DNA of 35,524 nt, taken from NCBI RefSeq assembly GCF_947302755.1, contig NZ_CAMYWM010000009.1, positions 1 to 35,524 on the forward strand. Reading direction: 5' to 3'. The position numbers were made by a program, and so were the translations under genes. Under the pieces are notes generated by a model. It had not been told where the DNA came from. It saw only the letters and a list, made by a program, of their open reading frames with translations, and ran no database searches. Every line of letters starts with the position of its first letter. Positions within the stretch are counted from its first letter, which is position 1. Origin of the DNA: an uncultured Anaerovibrio sp. (GTDB lineage: Bacteria > Bacillota > Negativicutes > Selenomonadales > Selenomonadaceae). Shown piece by piece: positions 1 to 7,625 of this stretch.

Positions 1-55
1 GTAGTGCGAAAAACCGTTTCGCACGGAGTTTACTGCGAAAATGCACGGAGTTTAC
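1..55. repeat. Palindromic repeat, REP-like copy 1
   Basis: A perfect 8-bp inverted repeat (GTGCGAAA, 5-nt spacer, TTTCGCAC) at about 4-24 is followed by a degenerate second copy (TGCGAAAATGCACGGAG) that shares the trailing word GCACGGAGTTTAC. The same palindrome with the same spacing and flanks recurs in opposite orientation at about 10127-10155. It lies just downstream of the decarboxylase beta-subunit terminator, in noncoding DNA, as expected for a dispersed intergenic repeat. Its function is unknown. Confidence 0.55.
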
Positions 56-99
56 CAAAAAAAGGGACTGAACAATGATTTCTCATTCTTCAGTCCCTT
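56..99 (-). terminator. Rho-independent terminator of the decarboxylase subunit operon
   Basis: A perfect 11-bp stem (62-72 with 89-99, core GGGACTGAA/TTCAGTCCC) has a 16-nt loop. On the minus strand it is followed by a T run (the A run at 57-63). It lies 20 bp past the beta-subunit stop codon, so the transcript appears to end here and no further subunit gene follows in this operon. Confidence 0.9.
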
Positions 100-118
100 G
101 GGATATTTAAATAAATTC

Positions 119-1252
119 TTATTTAGCCAACATAGCCATCATGGTACCGGCCGCTACTGCTGTACCGATAACACCTGCCACATTAGGACCCATTGCGTGC
201 ATCAGGAGGAAGTTGGAAGGATTTGCCTTCTGACCAACCATCTGGGATACACGGGCTGCCATTGGAACGGCAGATACACCTGCAGATCCGATGAGCGGAT
301 TAATCTTGCCACCGGACAGACGGCACATAACTTTACCAAGCAATACGCCGGCAGCAGTACCACCAGCAAATGCCAGGAGACCAAGGAGGATAATCTCAAT
401 AGTCTGTACAGTCAGGAAGTGCTCTGCACTCATGGTCATACCAGTACCAGTAGCCAGGAAGATGGTAACAATGTTGCACAGTGCATTCTGGGAAGTATCG
501 GACAGACGGTCAGTTACGCCAGACTCACGGAACAGGTTACCCAACATCAGCATGCTGATGAGAGCAGCTACCGGTGGAAGCAACAGGGAAATGATAATAG
601 CCGAGGAAATTGGGAATACCAATCTCTCAAACTTGGTTACATTCCGGAGCTGCTCCATCTTGATAGCTCTTTCTTCCTTGGAGGTCATCAGCTTCATAAT
701 AGGAGGCTGAATAAGTGGTACCAAGGACATGTAAGAATAGGCTGCTACAGCAATAGCACCAAGCAGGTTTGGAGCCATCTTGGAGGCCATATAAATAGCT
801 GTAGGGCCGTCAGCACCGCCAATGATGCCGATAGCCGAAGCCTCCTGGGCAGTGAAGCCCAGAACCATCGCACCAGCCAGGGAAATAAATACACCGAACT
901 GGGCAGCTGCACCCAGGAACAGGGTGTTAGGATTTGCAATCAAAGGACCAAAGTCCGTCATGGCACCTACACCAAGGAAAATCAGCGGAGGGAAAATCTC
1001 GTACTGAATACCATAGTGAATAACCTGCATAACACCAGGCTCTTCGAGGAAGCCGGTGCATGGAAAGTTGGCCATGATACAACCAAAGGCAATCGGAGTC
1101 AGCAAAAGTGGCTCAAATTCTTTACCGATGGCCATGTACAACAGTAACAGGCCTACGAGAATCATAATAAAATTGCCCAACGTAAAGGCTGCAAAACCAC
1201 TGTCCAGCCACACTGACTGAATAGATGTTAAAAATGCGCTTAATATATCCAT
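119..1252 (-). CDS. Sodium-ion-translocating decarboxylase, beta subunit (OadB/MmdB/GcdB family)
   Basis: This is the integral membrane subunit that decarboxylates carboxybiotin and pumps Na+ outward in biotin-dependent decarboxylases (oxaloacetate, methylmalonyl-CoA or glutaconyl-CoA type). The 377-residue protein is hydrophobic throughout. It has the family motif GGADGPT around residues 145-151, with Asp148 matching the ion-binding aspartate known in OadB, and the late motif [15 protein letters not shown] near the C-terminus. Its length fits the shorter MmdB/GcdB type better than OadB (about 430 residues). The ATG at 1252 has an AAGGAG about 13 nt upstream. It follows the delta/gamma-like subunit by 20 bp and ends at a strong terminator. 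The substrate cannot be decided here because the carboxyltransferase and biotin-carrier genes are not in the window; methylmalonyl-CoA is a guess based on the adjacent cobaltochelatase. Confidence 0.93.
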   Translation of the reverse strand: MDILSAFLTSIQSVWLDSGFAAFTLGNFIMILVGLLLLYMAIGKEFEPLLLTPIAFGCIMANFPCTGFLEEPGVMQVIHYGIQYEIFPPLIFLGVGAMTDFGPLIANPNTLFLGAAAQFGVFISLAGAMVLGFTAQEASAIGIIGGADGPTAIYMASKMAPNLLGAIAVAAYSYMSLVPLIQPPIMKLMTSKEERAIKMEQLRNVTKFERLVFPISSAIIISLLLPPVAALISMLMLGNLFRESGVTDRLSDTSQNALCNIVTIFLATGTGMTMSAEHFLTVQTIEIILLGLLAFAGGTAAGVLLGKVMCRLSGGKINPLIGSAGVSAVPMAARVSQMVGQKANPSNFLLMHAMGPNVAGVIGTAVAAGTMMAMLAK

Positions 1253-1272
1253 ACGTTAGTGAGTTCTCCTTA

Positions 1273-1620
1273 TCATCTCATCTTCGTGGTAGTAAGGGCC
1301 TCATGACGAGCTATACCGCCCCAGCCAGGACGATCAGCTACTCTGATGGCCTTAACACGGGAAAAGCCCACGCCCATAGTGGCCAAAGCTGCTGCAATAG
1401 CTGCTACGGTCTCGTCTGAGATACCCTTCTCCACTACTGGAGCAGGTGCAGCCTTCTTTGGAGCTGGAGCTGCCTTTGGAGCTGCCTTTGGAGCTGCTGC
1501 TGCTTTTGCAGTCGGATCAATCTTGTGGATCAATCTGATGTAAAGGCTCAACACAAACAGCACCGCGAATACGATTGTCATGTTAATCAACATAATGACA
1601 ATAGGATTCTGAGTTTCCAT
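1273..1620 (-). CDS. OadG-family small subunit of the Na+-pumping decarboxylase (MmdD/GcdD-like)
   Basis: This small membrane-anchored subunit helps assemble the decarboxylase complex. The 115-residue protein has one N-terminal transmembrane segment (about residues 7-29), then an Ala/Pro/Lys-rich linker (about 38-62) of AAPK/APAPKKAAPAP type. A short C-terminal domain (about 66-110) contains GFSRVKAIRVADRPGWGG. This layout is typical of MmdD/GcdD/OadG. It is the first gene of a two-gene operon with the beta subunit. In the best-known operons the biotin carrier lies between or beside these two genes; here it is absent. The repetitive GCN-rich linker produces spurious open frames on the other strand. 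Confidence 0.88.
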   Translation of the reverse strand: METQNPIVIMLINMTIVFAVLFVLSLYIRLIHKIDPTAKAAAAPKAAPKAAPAPKKAAPAPVVEKGISDETVAAIAAALATMGVGFSRVKAIRVADRPGWGGIARHEALTTTKMR

Positions 1621-1656
1621 AAATACACCGCCTTATCATAAAAAAATATAAACTGC

Positions 1657-1698
1657 CACTGCTTCTATTTAAATATAAATATTCAGGGTGAAGCAGTG
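1657..1698 (-). promoter_or_regulatory. Leader hairpin upstream of the decarboxylase operon
   Basis: A perfect 9-bp inverted repeat (CACTGCTTC at 1657-1665, GAAGCAGTG at 1690-1698) has a 24-nt AT-rich loop. It lies between the predicted promoter and the first gene. On the minus strand the stem is followed after a few bases by TTTATATTTTTTT, so it could act as a leaky terminator/attenuator, an mRNA-stabilising 5' hairpin or a protein-binding site. The function is inferred only. Confidence 0.5.
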
Positions 1699-1729
1699 CC
1701 CCCCTTTAACACTTTTAATACACTAATAC

Positions 1730-1758
1730 ATTATATCAAAAATTCACGCCACTTTAAA
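1730..1758 (-). promoter_or_regulatory. Predicted sigma-A promoter of the decarboxylase operon
   Basis: On the minus strand a perfect TATAAT (1730-1735) is preceded after 17 bp by TTTAAA (1753-1758, 4 of 6 to consensus). It sits about 110 bp upstream of the first gene, with a leader hairpin in between. The -35 match is modest. Confidence 0.5.
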
Positions 1759-1790
1759 GAACCAACTGACTATTATTTTAAAAAAGACTT

Positions 1791-2570
1791 TTACAGGGCA
1801 TTTTTGATACGTTTGATATAAATGGAGCGATACAGCTGGTTTTCCCCCAGGCCCTTGGTGGAGAACCGCACCTCTATGCCCGCTGCCGAAACAATATTTT
1901 TCCAGGAATCCGGCTGGTCACCGGCCATATCCACCGTTGCATGGTCGCCACCGGTAAGGAGCATAGGCCGCAAAAAAACCTTTTTTACGCCCTTTTCCTT
2001 GAGCCGCTTCATCACATCATCCAAATTGGGATAATCCTCTGCCTCCAATACCCCCACGTGTACCGGCAAATGCTTTTTGTCAGCATACTCCTGGACCCAT
2101 TCATACACCGGATTGTGCCGCTTTGGTGAGCCATGGCCCATCAAAAGAAGCTCCTCGCCGGGCTCCAGGGAGTCCAGATAGAAGAGGATATCGGCAATAC
2201 CCGCGTAATCCTCCGGTCCTTTACCGGCCAGGGCCGGCTGAGCCAGATGAACCTCCATAAACTTATCCCTGGCGTCATCCACCACCTTTACCACCTTGTC
2301 ATCAAATTCCTGCCCCGGTGTCAGGTGGGTGGGAGCCACTACAACCTTTTCGTAGCCTTCCTTTTCAAGATTGCCCAAAACGCTTTCCAATGTGCCGTAC
2401 TTTATCCCCTGAGCGGCCAATTTCTTAATGAGAAACCGGCTGGTCCAGGCTTCAAACACATCATAATCGGGAAATTCCTTACGGATATCTGCAATAAGGC
2501 TGTCAATACATTTCTTTTTGACATCCTTATCCCCTACCCCAAAGGTAGTTACAACTATTGCCTGCTTCAT
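1791..2570 (-). CDS. cbiK: Sirohydrochlorin cobaltochelatase (anaerobic), CbiK family
   Basis: It inserts Co2+ into sirohydrochlorin (or its precorrin-2 form) at the start of the anaerobic cobalamin pathway, in the cytoplasm. The 259-residue length is that of CbiK. Two conserved histidines are visible: His146 in MGHGS and His210 in GGDHATVDMAGDQPDSWK, which correspond to the metal-binding pair of Salmonella CbiK. The N-terminus (AIVVTTFG) has no export signal, so this is not the periplasmic CbiK-P type. The start codon overlaps the glmM stop codon by one base (TAATG), so translation is probably coupled to glmM. It is the last gene of the cdaA-to-cbiK run and no terminator is evident before the next promoter. 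It stands alone, away from other cobalamin genes. Confidence 0.93.
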   Translation of the reverse strand: MKQAIVVTTFGVGDKDVKKKCIDSLIADIRKEFPDYDVFEAWTSRFLIKKLAAQGIKYGTLESVLGNLEKEGYEKVVVAPTHLTPGQEFDDKVVKVVDDARDKFMEVHLAQPALAGKGPEDYAGIADILFYLDSLEPGEELLLMGHGSPKRHNPVYEWVQEYADKKHLPVHVGVLEAEDYPNLDDVMKRLKEKGVKKVFLRPMLLTGGDHATVDMAGDQPDSWKNIVSAAGIEVRFSTKGLGENQLYRSIYIKRIKNAL

Positions 2571-3925
2571 TATCGTGCACCCTGTTCTTTCAAAACAACA
2601 TCTGCGATTTCATGACAAATTGTATCCAGCTGGGCCTGATCAGGGCCCTCAGCCATAACGCGGATAAGCGGCTCTGTACCGGATGGACGGACTAAAATGC
2701 GGCCGTCAGGGCCCAATTTCTCTTCGCCGGCCTTGATGGCAGCCCTGATATTGGCATTATCCTCCCAGCCCTCCTTGGTTTTTACTGCCACATTAACCAA
2801 CAGCTGAGGATAGCTTACCATCATTTCATTTAATTCAGAGGCCTTTTTGCCGCTGCGCTTTATTGCCGACAGCACCTGGATAGCCGTTACCGGCCCATCA
2901 CCGGTGGTGTTGTAATCGGTGAAAATAATATGACCGGACTGCTCGCCCCCCAGCTTGTAGCCGTTGGCCAGCATATTTTCCAATACATAGCGATCCCCCA
3001 CCTTGGTGATTTCCGCTCTGCCCCCCAGCTCCTTAATGGCCTTGTGGAAGCCGATATTGGCCATAACCGTGGTCACAACTGTATTATGGGTCAATCGTCC
3101 ATCGGCAATCATTTCCTTGGCACACATTACCAAAATATGGTCGCCGTCGATGATATTTCCCTTTTCATCCACACAGAGACACCGGTCCGCATCTCCATCA
3201 TGGGCAATACCAAAATCGGCCCCCAGGCCCACAACCGCCTTCTGAATGCGGTCCATATGGGTAGAGCCGCAGTTATCATTTATGTTGCGTCCATTTGGGG
3301 CATTGTTAAGCACGATAACATCAGCCCCCAGACGGTTCAGCACCATAGGCATTACCTCATAGGCGGCACCATTGGAGCAATCCAGCACAATCTTCATACC
3401 GTCAAACCGTTCCTTGCAGGTGGACAGAATAAAGTCCTTGTACTCATTTATGTAATTATGGCGATAATCGATGTAGCCCATTTTGGCTCCGGTGGACCGT
3501 GGGTAATCATCCCCGGCCTCAATTTTCTTTACTATGGCCTCCAGCTCGTCCTCCACGGAATCCGGCAGCTTATAGCCATTGCCGCCAAAGAACTTAATGC
3601 CATTATCATGGAACGGATTATGGGAAGCCGATATTACAATACCGCAATTAGCCTTCTTCTTCTTGGTCAGGTAGGCAATAGCCGGCGTGGGAATAACGCC
3701 AACGATAATGGCCCGTCCCCCTGCCGAGCAGATACCGGCACACAGGGCCGCCTCAAACATCTGACCGGAAATACGGGTGTCCCGGCCAATAAGAATCTTT
3801 GGCATGGTCTCCGAATTTTCACCAAAGTACAGGGTGGCCGCCCGGCCCAAACGATATGCCAGCTCCGGCGTCAGCTCAACATTTGCCTCGCCGCGCACAC
3901 CATCAGTACCAAATAATCTTGACAT
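2570..3925 (-). CDS. glmM: Phosphoglucosamine mutase
   Basis: It converts glucosamine-6-phosphate to glucosamine-1-phosphate for UDP-GlcNAc, and so for peptidoglycan and lipopolysaccharide. The protein of about 451 residues starts MSRLFGTDGVRG. It has the phosphoserine loop ISASHNP (Ser101 from this start), the metal-binding DGDADR and the C-terminal phosphate-binding RPSGTEP. The start at 3925 is chosen because GGAGG lies 11 nt upstream and the family begins with this sequence; an upstream in-frame ATG at 3943 overlaps that ribosome binding site. It lies in the conserved Firmicute cdaA-cdaR-glmM order, but an FAD oxidoreductase gene is inserted between cdaR and glmM. GlmM is known to bind and inhibit CdaA in several Firmicutes. 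Confidence 0.96.
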   Translation of the reverse strand: MSRLFGTDGVRGEANVELTPELAYRLGRAATLYFGENSETMPKILIGRDTRISGQMFEAALCAGICSAGGRAIIVGVIPTPAIAYLTKKKKANCGIVISASHNPFHDNGIKFFGGNGYKLPDSVEDELEAIVKKIEAGDDYPRSTGAKMGYIDYRHNYINEYKDFILSTCKERFDGMKIVLDCSNGAAYEVMPMVLNRLGADVIVLNNAPNGRNINDNCGSTHMDRIQKAVVGLGADFGIAHDGDADRCLCVDEKGNIIDGDHILVMCAKEMIADGRLTHNTVVTTVMANIGFHKAIKELGGRAEITKVGDRYVLENMLANGYKLGGEQSGHIIFTDYNTTGDGPVTAIQVLSAIKRSGKKASELNEMMVSYPQLLVNVAVKTKEGWEDNANIRAAIKAGEEKLGPDGRILVRPSGTEPLIRVMAEGPDQAQLDTICHEIADVVLKEQGAR

Positions 3926-3976
3926 AATTTTAATAACCTCCATAATGAGTATTTCAAAACCACAATTTTACATCAC

Positions 3977-5587
3977 TTAAGTATGACCCTTTTTTGTCAA
4001 AAATGCAAGTGCCCCATTCATGCCATCAAGGGCCGCACTCATGATGCCCCCGGCATAGCCGGCTCCCTCCCCAATGGGATAAAAGCCTGCCAGGCTCTCC
4101 GACTGGAAGGTCAGCTTATTTCTGATAATGCGGCAGGGAGCTGATGACCGGGATTCTATACCCGTCATCACCGCCCCCGGATCATCAAAGCCCCTTATCC
4201 GGCGGCCAAAATAGGGCAGGGCCGCCTGCAGCATACCGCTGACAAAATCCGGCAGACATTCATGCAAATCCACAGGACGAACCCCGGGCCGATAGGATGG
4301 TTTTGTCAAAAAATCCCTGGAGCCGGCCCTTCCGGCCAGAAAATCCCCTACTGTCTGCACCGGCGCGTAATAGTCCCCGCCACCGGCCTGGAAGGCAGCC
4401 CGTTCCCATTTTTGCTGGAACTCAATGCCCCCCAGGGGATGGGCGGCAAAATCCCCGGTGCCCACCGTCACCAGCAAAGCCGAATTGGCCACGCCGGAAT
4501 CCCGTTTATAATTGCTCATGCCATTGGTTACGACCCCACCTGGTTCCGAGGTGGCGGCTACCACCTGGCCGCCTGGGCACATGCAGAAGGAATAGGCCCC
4601 TCTCCCCTGTGCCTTGTCATTGTAGGTAAGAGCATAATCGGCCACCGGCAGCAAGGGATGACCAGTGGCATCACCGTACTGGTTTCTGTCAATCATTTCC
4701 TGGGGATGCTCGATCCGCACCCCTACGGCAAAGGCCTTGGCCTCCATGCTGAGGCCGAAATCATACAGCATTTTGTAGGTATCCCGGGCCGAGTGGCCTA
4801 TGCCGAAGAATGCGGCCGATGTCTCAATCCGTTCGCTGTCATTGACCAGCACCGCACTTATGGCCCCGGCACTGTTTTGTTCTATGCCGGTTACCTGACT
4901 TTCAAACCGCACCTCACCCCCCAGTCTGATGACCTCAAGGCGGATATTTTTAACTACGGTGCGCAGCATATCCGTACCTATATGGGGCTTATGCAGATAT
5001 TTTATATCCTCCGGGGCACCGGCCTGCACGAAATCCTCCAGCACCCTGCTAATCAGCGGATCATTTACCCTGGTGGTCAGCTTGCCATCGGAAAAGGTTC
5101 CTGCCCCTCCTTCGCCGAACTGCACATTGGAATTTGGCAAAAGAGACCCTCCGGACCAAAAACGCTGAATGTCTTCATGGCGGCTGTCCACATCTCTGCC
5201 CCGCTCCAGCACCACCGGCCTGCAGCCGGCCCTGGCCAGGGTCAGGGCCGCAAACATCCCTGCTGGGCCAAAGCCCACGATTACCGGGGGCCGATCATCA
5301 GCTGATGGTGCCGGATATGTCTTGGGCCGCCCCACCTTAGGGGCCCAATCTACATTCTTGTCCCGTCTGAACCGGCTGACCACCTTTTTTTCATTCCCCT
5401 CCAGGGCAACATCCAATATATATACAAACTTAATTGGAGCCCCCTTGTAGCGTCTGGCATCTATGGCTTTACGCACAATTACCACCTCACTTACACAGTG
5501 GGGTGGTAATTCCAACCGTTGTTCAACTAACTCAGGAAGGGGTGTCCTATCATCAAAGGAAACATTGAAATTCTGTATCCTAATCAC
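3977..5587 (-). CDS. NAD(P)/FAD-dependent oxidoreductase, uncharacterised FAD-dependent dehydrogenase family
   Basis: The 536-residue flavoprotein has an N-terminal domain of about 95 residues (lysine/arginine-rich, RRYKGAPIKFVYILDV). A Rossmann FAD-binding segment VIVGFGPAGMFAALTLARAG follows (glycine motif at 105-110), then VLERG. The conserved block QFGEGGAGTFSDGKLTTR follows, with late motifs SSAPCRI and GEGAGYAGGIMSAALDG. This matches a widespread bacterial family of 'FAD-dependent dehydrogenases' without known substrate, often found near glmM in Firmicutes. It lacks a signal peptide and is probably cytoplasmic. It lies between cdaR and glmM with short gaps (21 and 51 bp), consistent with one operon. 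A link to c-di-AMP or wall synthesis is only suggested by position. Confidence 0.85.
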   Translation of the reverse strand: MIRIQNFNVSFDDRTPLPELVEQRLELPPHCVSEVVIVRKAIDARRYKGAPIKFVYILDVALEGNEKKVVSRFRRDKNVDWAPKVGRPKTYPAPSADDRPPVIVGFGPAGMFAALTLARAGCRPVVLERGRDVDSRHEDIQRFWSGGSLLPNSNVQFGEGGAGTFSDGKLTTRVNDPLISRVLEDFVQAGAPEDIKYLHKPHIGTDMLRTVVKNIRLEVIRLGGEVRFESQVTGIEQNSAGAISAVLVNDSERIETSAAFFGIGHSARDTYKMLYDFGLSMEAKAFAVGVRIEHPQEMIDRNQYGDATGHPLLPVADYALTYNDKAQGRGAYSFCMCPGGQVVAATSEPGGVVTNGMSNYKRDSGVANSALLVTVGTGDFAAHPLGGIEFQQKWERAAFQAGGGDYYAPVQTVGDFLAGRAGSRDFLTKPSYRPGVRPVDLHECLPDFVSGMLQAALPYFGRRIRGFDDPGAVMTGIESRSSAPCRIIRNKLTFQSESLAGFYPIGEGAGYAGGIMSAALDGMNGALAFLTKKGHT

Positions 5588-5608
5588 TCAGCATACCTCT
5601 CTCATGGC

Positions 5609-6547
5609 CTAATTATCATTTTTCTTTTTTATCTGCACCTTCACGGTAACCTCTTTACTCGGTGATATTATACCATCCGGCAGAACAAGATTCACCTCTT
5701 TTATTACATCGGCCTTTGCCTCTTCAATGACTACCGGCTCTGTGGAAATATCAGCAAGCTTTTCCAGAAGCTCAACCTTGCCGGTAATCTCCACCTTGTC
5801 CGGCTTAACTGAGGTACCGGCCACCACATAGGCTTTATCCGGTGTACCCCGGTATACCGGCTTTATCGGCAGCACCTTCTTGTCAACACCGCTCAATATT
5901 TTGGCCATAACATCAATCTCCGGTGAGGCCAGGGTCACCGAATCCACAATACTCCCATTGTCGTCCACCGGGGTCAGCTTGACATGAACCCGGAAATCCA
6001 CCGTGCTATTAGCCAAATTCAGGTATCCTACCACTCTGGTCACCCGTTCCACCTGGCTTCTGGGCCCGCTTACAACCATGTAATTGGTATCCGGAATGAC
6101 TTTTTCCAAAACGCTGCGGGCACCGGTATTCCCCGTCACCTGAATGTCCACCGGCAATTGCTTATCGATAAGGGATTCCATGGTAACATCAACGGTCTCC
6201 TCCGATATATCCACCACTTCAAAGCCCTGGGGCACAACGGTGCGCACCTTTATGGTATTGGTGCCCTCCACGGCTTCAGCCAAATCCACATAGGCCTTAA
6301 AATCATCGGCCTTGGTGGCAGTAAGGGAGGCCCTTGGGGCCCGCACCTTTACCGTAACCGAAGAAACGCTCAGCTTTACGGTATAACCAGCTGGTTCATT
6401 GACAGTATAAATCGGAACGGTGAAGGTAGAATTCACCGAGGGATTTTGCTCATTCATCACAAAGAACCACAAAACCACCGCACCAAGCAGGGCTAAAATC
6501 TTGGCTGGAAGATTGCGCCTGAATAAATTTTGAATTCTATTCATCAT
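5609..6547 (-). CDS. cdaR: YbbR-domain protein, CdaA regulator CdaR
   Basis: This membrane-anchored regulator modulates the diadenylate cyclase CdaA from outside the membrane. The protein of about 312 residues has one N-terminal transmembrane helix (about residues 14-31) with positive residues on the cytoplasmic side. Several YbbR repeats follow, recognisable by V-x-V-x-A/G-P patterns (for example VTVKVRAPRA, MVVSGPRSQVERV, VEITGKVELLEK). The start at 6547 is preferred over 6568 because GGAGG lies 7 nt upstream. The 3' end of cdaA overlaps it by about 11 bp, indicating tight coupling. A length of about 310 suggests three YbbR domains. Confidence 0.9.
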   Translation of the reverse strand: MMNRIQNLFRRNLPAKILALLGAVVLWFFVMNEQNPSVNSTFTVPIYTVNEPAGYTVKLSVSSVTVKVRAPRASLTATKADDFKAYVDLAEAVEGTNTIKVRTVVPQGFEVVDISEETVDVTMESLIDKQLPVDIQVTGNTGARSVLEKVIPDTNYMVVSGPRSQVERVTRVVGYLNLANSTVDFRVHVKLTPVDDNGSIVDSVTLASPEIDVMAKILSGVDKKVLPIKPVYRGTPDKAYVVAGTSVKPDKVEITGKVELLEKLADISTEPVVIEEAKADVIKEVNLVLPDGIISPSKEVTVKVQIKKKNDN

Positions 6548-7388
6548 CCTTCTTCCTCCAATTGGCAAGAATATCCTTAAATTTCATTCTTGGCTTTTCA
6601 TTAACAAACAGTGGGCGAATGCGCTGACGCAGGCTGTCATGGGTCATATAGCGTTCTATACGGCCATTTTCCGCCACAGAAACCACCCCGGTTTCCTCAC
6701 TTACTATAATAATCACCGCATCACATTGCTCAGACAAGCCTATACCCGCCCGATGACGGGTTCCCAGCTCACTGCTGAGGGAGCGATTCTCCGTAAGGGG
6801 CAGATAGCAGCCGGCCGCCACCAGACGCTTGCCACGGATTACCGCCGCCCCGTCATGCAAGGGCGTATTGGGAATAAATACATTCATCAAAAACTCGGTG
6901 GTTATCAAGCCATCGATTTTGATACCGGTATCAATTATCTCATTGATACCAACATTTTTTTCGATGACCAGCAAAGCACCGATTTTCTTATCCGCCATAT
7001 TAAATACAGCCTTGTCAATTTCGTTGGTAATGGAATTGGCTTCCTCCGCATCCAAATATTGGTCAAGGCCCAGAAAACGGCCCTGGCCCAATCGTTCAAG
7101 GGCCCGGCGCAGCTCAGGCTGGAATACAATGGGCAACGCCACAAACAGCAGCTGCACAGATTTTTGCAGCAGCCATGAAATAACATGAAGCTCCAACAGG
7201 CTTGCACACAGGGTTACAATCATTAATACGATGAGTCCCTTCACCAGGGTGATGGCCCGGGTATCCTGCAGCATTTCATAAACCTTGTACAGGATTATGG
7301 CTACAATCAATATATCGATGACATCCCAGAAGCCCACCGTCCGCAAAAGACCATGTATCTGGGATGGAATTGGCAAATCAAAGGGCAT
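6537..7388 (-). CDS. cdaA: Diadenylate cyclase CdaA (c-di-AMP synthase)
   Basis: It makes cyclic di-AMP from two ATP at the membrane; c-di-AMP controls potassium and osmotic balance and wall homeostasis. About 283 residues: three N-terminal transmembrane helices (about 22-38, 47-63 and 70-90), then the DAC domain with the catalytic motifs DGA (179-181, in PLHDGAAVI) and GTRHR (209-213). The ATG at 7388 is favoured because AAGGAG lies 8 nt upstream; a TTG at 7409 would lie before that site. It is the first gene of the cluster, and its 3' end overlaps cdaR. Confidence 0.96.
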   Translation of the reverse strand: MPFDLPIPSQIHGLLRTVGFWDVIDILIVAIILYKVYEMLQDTRAITLVKGLIVLMIVTLCASLLELHVISWLLQKSVQLLFVALPIVFQPELRRALERLGQGRFLGLDQYLDAEEANSITNEIDKAVFNMADKKIGALLVIEKNVGINEIIDTGIKIDGLITTEFLMNVFIPNTPLHDGAAVIRGKRLVAAGCYLPLTENRSLSSELGTRHRAGIGLSEQCDAVIIIVSEETGVVSVAENGRIERYMTHDSLRQRIRPLFVNEKPRMKFKDILANWRKKDDE

Positions 7389-7421
7389 ATTCAAAACTCC
7401 TTGCAACAAATATATACAACT

Positions 7422-7427
7422 ATTATA
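7422..7427 (-). promoter_or_regulatory. Possible -10 element of the cdaA operon
   Basis: A perfect TATAAT lies on the minus strand 34 bp upstream of the cdaA start. The best -35 at 17 bp spacing is only about 3 of 6 (TTTAAT). The region 7410-7577 is otherwise AT-rich noncoding DNA between cdaA and the ilvE terminator. Confidence 0.35.
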
Positions 7428-7577
7428 TGTTTTATTCTATCATCATTAAATAAAATCCTGCTATAAAAAATAATTCTTTTGATAATTACATTAAAGTTTG
7501 ATTGCCCCCACCTGAAGAGGAAGGGGAAATCTTAAGCTCGTAATAATATTAATCCTTATTAATGAAAACAAGGTGAA

Positions 7578-7612
7578 CAAAAATAAAACGTCCCTCAAAA
7601 CAGAGAGACGTT
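7578..7612 (-). terminator. Terminator downstream of ilvE
   Basis: A stem AACGTC (7587-7592) / GACGTT (7607-7612), extended by CTC/GAG after one mismatch, has a 6-nt loop. On the minus strand it is followed by a T-rich stretch (7575-7586). It begins 14 bp beyond the ilvE stop. Confidence 0.75.
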
Positions 7613-7625
7613 CCATTTTCCATCA

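Noticed and set aside
41-1147. A 368-codon open frame on the plus strand over the decarboxylase beta-subunit gene
   Set aside because: It is the antisense shadow of a highly conserved gene, its translation is low-complexity with many His/Gln/Thr and it matches no known family; the minus-strand gene explains the region.
2930-3916. A 328-codon plus-strand frame opposite glmM
   Set aside because: It is antisense to a clear glmM and has no ribosome binding site or recognisable domain.
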